A stretch of DNA of 64,000 bases from Ctena decussata (taxonomy: Eukaryota > Mollusca > Bivalvia > Lucinida > Lucinidae). Positions 46,901 to 58,900 of the stretch are shown piece by piece (the first letter of the stretch is position 1; every line of letters begins with the position of its first letter). The stretch spans positions 5,897,501-5,961,500 of the forward strand of contig OZ022498.1 in NCBI GenBank assembly GCA_963989385.1, given 5' to 3'. Both the position numbers and the translations under genes were made by a program. A model generated the notes under the pieces. It was not told the origin of the DNA. It did not search any database and saw nothing but the letters and a program-made list of their open reading frames with translations.

Positions 46901-49900
46901 GTAGCTTTCAGTTTGGAACACTCATTTCCCCACTGAAGCAAACAGGAAGTCACAACAGTTGTTTCCCTTTGAAACAATGGCCAAAAAAAAACTGAGGTGC
47001 ACAATACACCTTCATATTGAAAGATAACACCCGGAGCAAACAATGTAGCCCCAGAGCAGACTGCTTCAAGGAACAGTGTGATCAGAATCTGAACTGTATG
47101 CCATTCAACCAGCAATGTTTTGATTCAAAACCTTGCCCTGATTGTTCAAAGTATTATTAGCTCATAAAGATGTCAGTCAAAGATCCATTAAAGTCTTTTA
47201 GTACACATAAAAATTCTGTTAATATTTTTTGCTGAAAACATGTATGGAGCTTTTTCAAGCTCCTCACCTTTTTTGTCAAAAAATGCTAGTGTTTTGCATA
47301 CAATATGTTTGAAAATGTAAATTCTTGGTACTGACAACATAAATGGTTTTAAACAGTGGGCCTTAATTGTCAATTCAACTTGTTTAACTTTTTTGATGTG
47401 TATGCTGACTGGTTAAGGTGGGTGAACTACACTGACAATATCAGTAAGGGCAATACCATAAAAAAGTATCTCCCTGGGCTGGACCCAAATTTGTTTGAGG
47501 GGTACCACCAGGCAAATAACCATTTAATACTCCAAGAAATGATAGTATTGTCTAACACTTCAACACTCCATCACTAAAACTATATTAAGCTTCAGGTCCA
47601 GCCCAGATGTACACTATAACATGAAAAATTTCAAAGACAAATAAATCTTACTCTGCTTCTTGGCAAAGTTCTGAGCGTCCCCAGAGTATCTCACGAAATT
47701 ATCTCCCTGGTAACCAGTCCTGAAATAGACATCAGACAGGTGAGACAAACAGTACAAGGTATTAAGGCATACATGTAAAAGAACACTCACACATTAATCA
47801 TCACACACCTTTAACATATTTACCTATTTTCGCAATGCTTTTCTTCCAAAGTATGGACAGAGCTCAATTTAATGCATAGAAAACATTGATAACATTGATT
47901 AACACCTTCTTTTTTCATCAATAACAGCATGAAAACATCAAAATCATGAAGTACTTAATAATTCTCGGAAAAGAAATTATCTGTTTTTCTCTCAGAAAGA
48001 AAAATACATTGTTTGAAATGCAATAATTCTTTTATCATATGAGGTCACTGTTATTCAGTGGATAATGTTGTGTCATAAAAATTGTATGACGACATGTGTA
48101 TTAACATTTGGGCACGTACGTGTAACCATATTGACAACGTCGATATCAACAATACATTTTCTTATTCTTTTGAAGGCCATAAAATCTCTAATAGCAATCT
48201 TACACTCATGGTCATTTAATATGAAATTTATGAAACAAGCCAAAGGCTTGTTTCATAAATTTCATATGAAACGACCACTTGTGTAAGATTCTTTATTTCT
48301 TACTTCCTGAAATTAAAACATATACCCTAAAATACATGAGTTAAGGGTTTTTACAGCACATCAAAGAAAGCTTACTCTGATATTGTCTTTCCTGAATTCT
48401 GATAGGGATTGTTTCTCATGGATCTTGTCTTGGGATCATAATATGCTGAATTAACATCCAAGTTGAACAAATACTATAAAAGAAATAAAGAGACATGTTA
48501 GGGTCAAGTTATGTAAATTTGGATAGGTAAATTCAGACTGTGGCTTTGTTTCCTTTATATGTCAGTTGTTTGGAATTAAAACAAAAATAACTGAGCAAAC
48601 AGTGAAAATCCTGTTGAGACGGCTCAGGCTCATTATGAGCCGTCTCATCTGGATTTTCACTGTTTGCAATGGTATGTCCGAATTTACCTGCTGTCCAAAT
48701 TTACCTGACTTGACCCTATAAAGATAGGTATACAAGCATGCTGAAGTTAAAGGTAAAACAAAACCTATGTTTATTTAACAACTGAAATCACTGTTTTAAG
48801 TTTTCATCGAGCACTGGAAGACATTAGCTTAATTGGCTTCTCCTTGACATTAAAGTAATGGTTTTCATCATTCGATGAAAGCTAAGATTTCAGATACATT
48901 TTGTTTTGTTCATTCTACATGAATGCTTTCACAACCTAAATTGACATGTTAATTGAAGAAGGAATGCTAAGAATTCTGAATGTCAGATTGGGAACAGCTG
49001 AAGTTGAGTTTTCTTTTCAACAACACGTCAAGCCATAATTTCCAAACAACTTCATTTATTAACATATGAGCCAGAAGTGGGTGCTTCATCATTGCCCTGT
49101 TTTCCATCAAGAAAAAGCATACAACATGCCTAATGGTTTCAAGCAATACAACAGAATGTATCTTCTCCAATTCTAAGATATCTCACTGTAATTTTCTCTT
49201 TGGTAACGAACTTTTGACCAGGCATGTCAACATCTTCAACATATTTATCTAACTATACCAACCTATGGTATATCTTCTTTGATTCTTAGATTTCTACCTG
49301 TAACTCTTTCTTTTGTAACAAACTTTTGTTGTTGTTGTGTTTTTGTTTAACGTCCACGGTAAACAGCAATGGTCATGTCGGGACGGTCAGTTAACCTAAC
49401 AACACTATTCCTGGGCAGGCTTAGACCTCCTAAGCGGCTAACCAGTACTGAGTGCACTTACTTTCACCAATAACTGACAACTGCCCTTCTTGAATCAACG
49501 GAAGAAGAAACAAAAGTGGCTGGACCAGGTATCGAACCCAGAACCTCTGGGTTATAAGTCAGACACCCTACCGATTGGGCTACGCGGCACAGAGTAACCA
49601 ACTTTTTACCTGGCATGTCAACATCTTCTGCATATTTATAAATAACCATACCAACCTTAACTGTATTTTCTCCGATTCTAAGATTTCTCCCTGTAATTCT
49701 CTCTTTGGTAACAAATTTTGACCTGGCATGTCAACATCTTCTGCATGTTTATCAATAAGTATACCAACCTTTGCTGTATCTGATTCTGAGATTTCTCAGG
49801 GTAATTCTCTCTTTTGTTACAAACTTCTGACCTGCCATGTCAACATCTTCAGCATATTTATCTATAAGTATACCAACCTTTGCTGTATCTTCTCTGATTC

Positions 49901-52900
49901 TCAGATTTCTCACTTTATTTCTCTCTTTTGTTACAAACTTCTGACCAGGCATGTCAACATTTTCAGCATACTAATCTACAACTATACCAACCTTTGCTCT
50001 ATCTTCTCTGATTCTGAAATTTCTCACGGTAATTCTCTCTTGGATAACGAACTTTTGACCAGGCATGTCAACATCTTCTGCATATTTATCAGTAACTATA
50101 CCAATCTTTGCTGTATCTTCTCTGATTCTGAGATTTCTCATGGTAATTCTCTCTTTGGTAACAAACTTCTGACCTGGCATGTCAACATCTTCAGCATATT
50201 TATTAATAACTAATAATAATAATAATAACTATACCAACATTTGCTGTATCTTCTCTGATTCTGAGATTTCTCACTGTAATTCTCTCTTTGGTAACAAACT
50301 TCTGACCTAGCATGTCAACATCTTCAGCATATGAACCAATAACTATACCAACCTTTGCTGTAACTTCTCTGATTCTGAGATTTCTCACTGTAATTCTCTC
50401 TTTGGTAACAAACTTCTGACCTGGCATGTCAACATCTTCAGCATATTTATTAATAACTAATAATAATAATAACTAGAGCAAGTGAGCAGGGGCTCATGTA
50501 TACCCCCGGCCAGCACCACCACCAAATAAAAACACATTTAATACAAAGCTTTAAAGCATATGTCAACTGACAGACAGACAGGTGGACAATTTATAACAAA
50601 CCCACTGAAAGGCCTATAGACAAAAGCCAAAAGGTTCCATTTAAAATTTGCGTAAGCCAAAAACAACATACAAATTTAACAGAAAGTTTCAACACAAATT
50701 TACAAAAATTTCTTTGTCTAAGGCCTTGACCTCAAGTAAGCAGCAGCATCTGGATGATGTCAACTAATCAGTTTCAACCTAGAAGTAAACCTAGTAGCAT
50801 AATAAAAGGTTCAATAAAAGGTTCCACTGAAGTATATTCAAACTATAAGCAAAATGTATGAATTAACATAAAACTTCAACATAAAGAGTACACAAATTTG
50901 AAAGTCTGTGACCTTGACATTAGGTCAGAAGCAGCATCCAGATGATGTCAACTATCTGTTTCAACCTGGAAGTAAATCTAGTAGCACTGCAAAAGCTTAT
51001 ATTCAAGTATATTAAAAAAATATAGTCATAAAATATAACTTAACAAAAAACTTTAACGCAAATGATAAACAAATTTCTAAGTCTGTGACCTTGACCTTAC
51101 TTTAGCAGCAGCATCCAGATGATGCAAACTAACATGTGTCTATCCTGTACTAACACTAAGCACATATGAATGAGTTAGAATTAAGTCTTTCAGAAAAACA
51201 GAGCAAAAGCAGAAACTTAACACAAAACTTTAACGCACTACTGTACAAATTTCAAAGTCTGTGACCTTGACCTTAGGCCAGCAGCAGCATCTAGATGATG
51301 CAAGTTAATAAGGTTCCATCCTCTACTAAAATAATAAGCATCTCTAAACAGGTTCCGGTTATCAGAAGCAAAATTAAAAACTTAACACAAAACTTTAACG
51401 CAAATGTTAAATAACGTACGGACGGAAAGACGGACGAACAGACGAACGGACGGAAAGACGAAAACTATATACCCCTCGACATACTTCGTATGCCGGGGGT
51501 ATAATAACTACACCAACCTTTGCTGTATCTTCTCTGATTCTGAGATTTCTTACTGTAATTCTCTCTTTAGTAACAAACTTTTGACCAGGCATGTCAACAT
51601 CTTCAGCATATTTATCTTCATCATCACTGTCTTCTTCTTTCTTCTGCAAAACACACGATATTTGATATATATATATAAGCCGCAAAACCAACAAAGTGGC
51701 ATGTGCATCCAGCAAAGACTCAGATCAATCTGGGTAGCCCCCAGTGTGATCCAAGTCTTTGCTGTATGGTCCAAGGGTAGGTAAGGATCTAAGCTAGCTC
51801 CATGCAAACAGCAAAGACTCTGATCAGTCTGGGCAGAAATGGAACACCTTGTTTTTGGAGCTGCCTTACAATGGAGTATGAGGTTGCATGTATAAAACCA
51901 GTTTAAACCTCTATTAGGCTATGCTACTGTCCATTCCCAGGCAGAAACTTGTGAAGAAGATCCTGTTTGTTGCATGTAGAGCTGTCTAAATGAGCCGCGA
52001 CACGAGAAAACCAACAATGTGGTTGTGCGTCCAGCGCAGACTCAGATCAGCCTGGGCATCCGCCCAGTCTGATCAGAGTCTTCGCTGTCCGCATGGAGGT
52101 AGCTTAGACCCTAAGCTACCCTTTAAGCACTTAGCACATGGTCTGATCAGACTGGGCGGCTGCCCAGGCTGATCTGAGTCTGCGCTGGGCACACAACCAC
52201 TTTTTTGGTTTTGTCGTGTCGCGGCTCAAATTAATTCCTGTTTTGTTGTTTAGTTTGATGCGGGTGAAAATAGATATTTTATCTGTTTCTTGGTTTTTTG
52301 TATGGCTTTGATGTTTATTATATTGATGAACAGTTCCTCTGTGTCAGACGGAATTTGTATGCTCTCCATGATGTACTGTTTGGAAGAACTCAACAGTTCC
52401 TTAATCTTGTTTGTATTACTCCCTTCTTCATTCTCTGCCTTGGGTGGCTTGTGCTTTGTGATTGTAGCCTTTCTTGGGTATCTTCATTTGAGCCCCAACA
52501 CAACAAATCCAACAAGATGGCATGTGCACCATGCAAAGACTAATATCAGCCTGGGCATTGGCAAAGTCTGATCAGAGTCTTTGCTATATGCTCTAAGGAT
52601 AGCTAAGGGTCTAAGCTACCACCATGCTGCCAGGGAAGACTAATCAAACTGGGTGGATGCCCTCACGGGTGGTAAAGTTTCAAATTGACCTCCGCGGAGG
52701 TCTGTTGAAAAACAATTTGACTATTTTCCGGTAGGCAATTTGAATATATCCGGTCATGAATTTTCGCGGTTTACTGACAGGGTTCAGACAAGATTTTTCT
52801 CGCTAGAAAAGGTATTCCAAAAATCGGAGAATGTCATGCTATATACACTTTACAGTTGTATATTGAGACCAAATGACATGGGGCAGTTTGAAGCGGTGTT

Positions 52901-55900
52901 TTTTAAATCACTTTTGTCCTCCAGGCTCAGTACTGAAAACGAAACTAGAAAGGAGTCCTGAACAGTTAAATCGGGTTTTTGAGTGCATTTTCAGGCGTTC
53001 TGTGAAATCTTACCGATGCAGTAAGACACGTCTTATATGGCTGCATTCTAAACATACTTTCAAGAATATGCATGCATTTGTTACTACATGCTTACCCAAT
53101 TTTTCTCGGCGGTCAATTTGAACACGATGAGAACAATTTGACTAATGGAGACTGACATGGAAAAATTTAATCAGCTAAAAAGAAGAAAATGCGTGCTGAA
53201 TTTTCAGGAGCCAGATATCATATGATCCAAATGCATGATTTTATACATCTTAAGTACACCAGATAATATTGCTCATGCAACATTCTCTTTTTTATCGTGA
53301 AATAGTAGTACAATAGTGTTTTATCACTTTCTTTGTTGTAAAACCAGACCTGTGGCTCTCATTTGCTTGTAAAATAAAACGAACCCATCCAGACTAATAT
53401 TTGCAGAGAATAGAACCGATATTCAAACAATTTAGAGTGAACCCATAAGAAGATATCAAGCTAACATACCCGCATGCTCACCCCGCTGCGAGGTGATTAC
53501 ACTCCTGAAGTGGCCGTTACATAGAAACACGGGTAATCAACATGAAACAATAACAACATCATAACGGCCGCCTGAGAATGAACTGTGAAGGCTGTGATAA
53601 AAAAAAAATCAACGGTAGGCTCAGTTTAATATTCATTTTTTATTTACAGAGACGTTGTTCATCTGCGGCAAAATCGGTTTGACGACGTACGTACATGTAC
53701 TTTCAATATTGCTTTCTACAAGTATTTATTAATTAGCTATATGTGAATTAACCACAGCAGACCCTAGGGCCAGGGTTATGTGCGCGTTATTATTGCCCCC
53801 ATTCCTCTTTTGTTTTGTCTAGCTGCCGATGTTTAAAAAAATGCCGCTTTGTTTTATTTATGGTTTCCTTGTGGCCATCTGCAGTGAAAAGCTGTTCTTT
53901 TATCGCTTGACTATGTTTTCGATAATGTTTGTTCATAACTTCTACCTTTCTTTCTACTCTGTACTATACAAAGTCGCTGAAACCCAATCGGGAGTTGAGC
54001 CTGCTCCCTTTAGTGAGCTGATGTCGAAAGAGCTAACTAATTGGTCACAAAAATTTAACCAGTGATACACTAGTGAGTTCTTCCTACAAACTGGGATTTC
54101 CATGTAAAAAGCAGTTGGTAAAATTGAATAGTTTTATTCAGTTTTCATGTTTTCACATCAGAGTGAAGTTTGCTACAGAGACTTCATTTTGACTTCATTA
54201 AACCAAAGACTTATTATATATATGCATTACACAAAAATAACAGACTGGCTTTATTTTCCCGGGATGAAATGGAATCAAACTGACCTCGCGCTTTTCAAAT
54301 TGACCACAATGTCAAAACTTTTCTAATATAAAATAATCATGAATAGTGAATTTGGTTTCAATTGCACATATTAACCTGCATCGGTTCGTGCTGTGTTTAC
54401 AAACAAATCAGTGTCACAGGTCTGGTTTTACAACAAAAGAAAAAAATATAAAGCACTATTGTGCTACTAGTTCACGATAAAAAAGACAATGTTTCATGAG
54501 CAATATTATCTGATGTTCTTTAGAAGTACGAAAACATGCTTTCAATCCGTTTCTACCTAGCTTCTGAAAAGTAAATTAAGTATTTTCTTCTTTTTAGCTG
54601 ATTAAATTTTTCCATGTTAATCTCCATTAGTCAAATTGTTCTCGTCGTGTTCAAATTGACCGCCGAGAAAAATTGGGTAAGCGTGTAGTAATAAAAGCAT
54701 GCGTATTCTTGAAAGTATGTTTAGAACGCAGCTATATAAGCTAAGTGTCTTACTGCATCGGTAAGATTTCACAGAAAGCCTGCAAATGCACTCAAAAAGC
54801 CGATTTAACTGTGCAGGACTCCTTCCTAGTTTCGTTTTCGGTTCTGAGCCTGGAGGACAAAAGTAATTTAAAAAACACCGCTTCAAACTGCTCCATGTCA
54901 TTTGGTCTCAATATACAACTGTAAAATATATATAGCATGACATTCTCCGATTTTTGGAATACCTTTTCTAGCGAGAAAAATCTTGCCTGAACCCTGTCAG
55001 TAAACCGCGAAAATTCATGACCGGATATATTCAAATTGCCTACCGGAAAATAGTCAAATTGTTTTTCAACAGACCTCCGCGGAGGTCAATTTGAAACTTT
55101 ACCACCCGTGCCCTGGCAATCTGAGTCTTCGCTGGGTGCACATGCCATTTTGTTGGTTCGTTGTGTCGAGGCTCATTCATAATTTATAACTTCATAATGA
55201 AGAAAAATTATCCTAGAATAATAATGAAATATATCCTTTTCAAGAATTACTATAAAGAATCAAAATATTGGAACAGATGGGTCTGAGCAAACAGTGCAAA
55301 CTTAGATCAGACTGCTCCTAAATTACTGCAGTGTAAAACCAAACTTCCATTTTTAAGGCAATTATGGTAATTGTTTTACCAGTTCCAATCTTTTGCAGGC
55401 AGACATTACTCGAACCAAAACACTTACTTTCTTTTCCTGTTTGTCCTCATCTCCCTCTAACAGTTCTGTTTCCACTCTCTCCTCCTTCAGTAATCTTTTG
55501 GCCTGCATAAAAAGATACAAAAAGTATTGTTAATATCCATTATAGTCCCCTCAGATCAATGTATCATATACAAAAGCCAGACAAGGAATGGGATCCAATG
55601 CCTTTATATTATATATACAAGTTGATGACACCAAAAGCAGTCAACTAAAATCACTTAAATCATTTTTCAACACCTTTACATGAGAAACTCAGGGATATAA
55701 AGGATATTCTATTTATTTGAAGTTGGCCAATCAAGTTTATTTACAATGACTTGATGGCCGCAGCCTGCATGCCGGGCCCGTTGGCGCTTTGACAGTAGTG
55801 AAAATGCTTTTTCGTGAAAGTAGGTCACAGAGACCTAGTTCTGTTGGGGTTGACATGGAGTGGTAAGGTGCAAGCACTGATGGAGTTTCAATGTTCTGGG

Positions 55901-58900
55901 GCCTGTGAAAAGGGAGATGTGGGGCTGCAGACAAAAACTAAATAATGGTACTTTTTCGTGAAAGTACGTCACAGCGACCTAGTTTTGTTGGAGGTGACCT
56001 AGAGTGGTAGGATGCGTGCACTGATGAAGTTCCAATGTTCTAGGGCCTATGAAAAGGAAGATATGGGGCTGCAGACAAAAACTAAATATGTGGTACTTTT
56101 TCGTGAAAGTGACATAGTTTTGTTGGAGGTGACCTGGAGTTGTAAAGTGCATGCACTGATGAAGTTTCAATGTTCTGGGGCCAATGAAAAGGAAGATATG
56201 GGGCTGACCTCGAAAACAAAATATGTGGTACTTTTTCGTGACAGTAGGTCACAGTGACCTAGTTTTGTTGGAGGTGACCTAGAGTGGTAAGGTGCATGCA
56301 CTGATGAAGTTTCAATGTTCTGGGGCCTATGAAAAGGGAGATATGGGGCTGCAGACAAAAATTAAATATATGGTACTTTTTCATGAAAATAGGTCACAGT
56401 GACCTAGTTTTGTTGGTGACCTGGAGTGGTAAGGTGCATGCACTGATGAAGTTTGAGTGTTCTGGGGCCTAGGATAAGGGAGATATGGGGCTGCAGACAA
56501 AAACTAAATATGTGGTACTTTTTCGTGAAAGGAAGTCACAGTGACCTAGTTTTGTGGGAGTCAATTAGCATTTTGGTGGGGCATATTGTGATGAAGTTTC
56601 AAGGTCCTAGGGTCAACCAAACTCAAGATATGGCTGTAAATGGACAGACAGACCGACAGATGGATGGACAGACTGACAGACAGATGGACCAACACCAAAC
56701 GGGGGACTATGTCTGGCTGACCGCAAGCGGGCTTGACAACAAAAATGTAGTGAAAAGCTTGCAGCCATGTAGAACATGAATTCATACCACTATGGCAGAA
56801 ATGAAGGCCTTTAAGGTGTAGAGCTGATCAGGGACAACTAGAAAATTGTGTCTGTAAGACACAAGGTGCAGTGCCTGTCAAAAGACAGTGTACATTCCTA
56901 AAGCACATTTTAAGCACAAAACATCAGTGATTCCTCATTAGAACCATGTTGGCCAGATGACTCTAAAGGGGTCACAACATATGTTCAGTCTTCACGAAAG
57001 TTCTCCAGACTTAACAGGACATTCGCTCTGGTAAACTGACAAATTTTACCAGACCAGAGACAACTTTACAAGACCAAAAAAATTATCCACAAAATCAGAA
57101 TTACAACAATTCATCCTTATTTATTGTAAAACAGCAATGTGTATGTTTAAAGTATGTATTCTATTAAAGACAAAACAAGAGTTGTCAGAAGACAACAAAG
57201 CCCGCCTTACAGGAGCTTGACTCTCAAAGTGATGGTGGTATTAAAAGGCTCTTGCCCAAATGTATGTGAGTAGATCTATCAAGTGTAATGATTGCCATCC
57301 ATACAGACTCTGAGAACTATGACCGAGTCAGTGGAGCATAAAAATCCATAAATGAATGGTGATGTTAAAATGTGTGCCAAGCATCATGGCTCTAACCGAT
57401 ATAGGGACTTAGAATTATCACAAAGTCAGTGAAGCCTATCTTAAAGTCAATGAAGCAAAATATATGTCAAATCCATACATGGATGATGGTGTTAAAATCG
57501 TCCTGTCTATATGTAGGTAAGTGCCAAGTATCATGGCTCTAACCCATATAGGAACTGAGAAATATCATAAAATCAGTGAAGCACATCATAAAGTCAATGA
57601 AGCAAAAATATAGGTCAAATCCACACACAGAGGATGCTGCTGAAATGATCTTGTCAGTGTGTAAGTGTGTGTCAAGTATCGAAACCGTAACCCAAATAGG
57701 GATTGAGAAATATCATAAAGTCAGTGAGGCGTGAAAATGTAGGTCACTGTCCTGCATGGTTGGTTACACTCAGATGCCCAAGTCTAGTTACAACTGCTGA
57801 CCAAATATTGTTACTCTAACCCTTATAGCTGCATTGAAACTGACTTAAACACAAATGCTTAACATACATTAACCTAATTTTTTTTCGAAGTCAGTAGACC
57901 ATGACCAGTCGGTCAAGGTTTTGCATGGTGCATATACTCAGATGATCATGTGCTGATGTAAGTGTGTACCAAGTTTCATTACTCTAGCCATTACACTTTG
58001 TGAGAAAAAGACCTAAATGCAAATGGTTAACATTGGTTAAACTGGTCACGGACACGGACGCAAACGAGGACGCGGACGCGAACGCATACTCGGACTACGA
58101 TGCCGGGGGTATAGCATAAGCTCTCCTTTGCTTCGCAAAGGCGTGCTAACCAGGTGAGTTTGATTATATCTTATATTCACTTTTGATGCAAATTCAAGAA
58201 TAATTTTGTATATTCGTACAGACATTGTTTTGGCCCTAATAAAACCTGTCTCATTGATAAAGACTTGGACATTTCATTTTTTCCATTTGGACTTGCCTAC
58301 TCGAGCTTACAGCACCCTCGTGGATTGGAGCAGGGAAACAGTAGGAAACTAGTTACAAGAAGAAGTCACCATAACGTGTTTTTGCGGATTTGTTGACACT
58401 CAACCGAAAGATGAATTTGTTTTCATTTTATTGTTTTTCATCGGTTATGCCTTATTCCACACAGACCACAACTCCCATGAATCACCATAAACTGATAAAT
58501 TTGAGGATTCATTGTTGAATCGTAATCAGTTCGTGAAGTTCTCAACTGAATCATATATATTCGTAGTCAGTTCTTGCAATTCTTGAACAATCAGGAATAG
58601 GTTGCAAAAGTTTTGAGCTGTTCAAAATTTTGGGCGCGAACTCCCGATTCCAAAAAATCGTAGTTAATTCGTAACAAATTCGTAGTGCATTCTTAGGCAG
58701 TGTAGCTGAATTGTAATCGATTCTGAGGCATTTGTAGGTATTCTTAACTCATTCGGGGATTTGTGAATTTGTGCTTTGACGCATTTGCGCACAGTAAAGA
58801 CTCCAGCCAGTCTCTGGATGCATACAGTTTATCTCTCTAGCTGGCATATGACTTCAAAATGATGCCATGCTGCCTTCGATGAGACGCCATGTGCCTGGAG

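Noticed and set aside
19597..49593. tRNA genes at the five SINE heads
   Set aside because: A- and B-box segments are present, but acceptor stems do not pair, and each head runs directly into the conserved SINE body with target duplications around the whole.
49157..50456. Exon 7 copies as a set of mutually exclusive or alternative cassette exons
   Set aside because: No copy has a 3' splice site or the first ten codons, the intron stub is part of every unit, and several copies carry small deletions or a SINE.
52740..55034. Twin conserved-looking open frames beginning [11 protein letters not shown]
   Set aside because: They are the same stretch of the two inverted arms of one DNA element, so the likeness is DNA duplication, not protein conservation.
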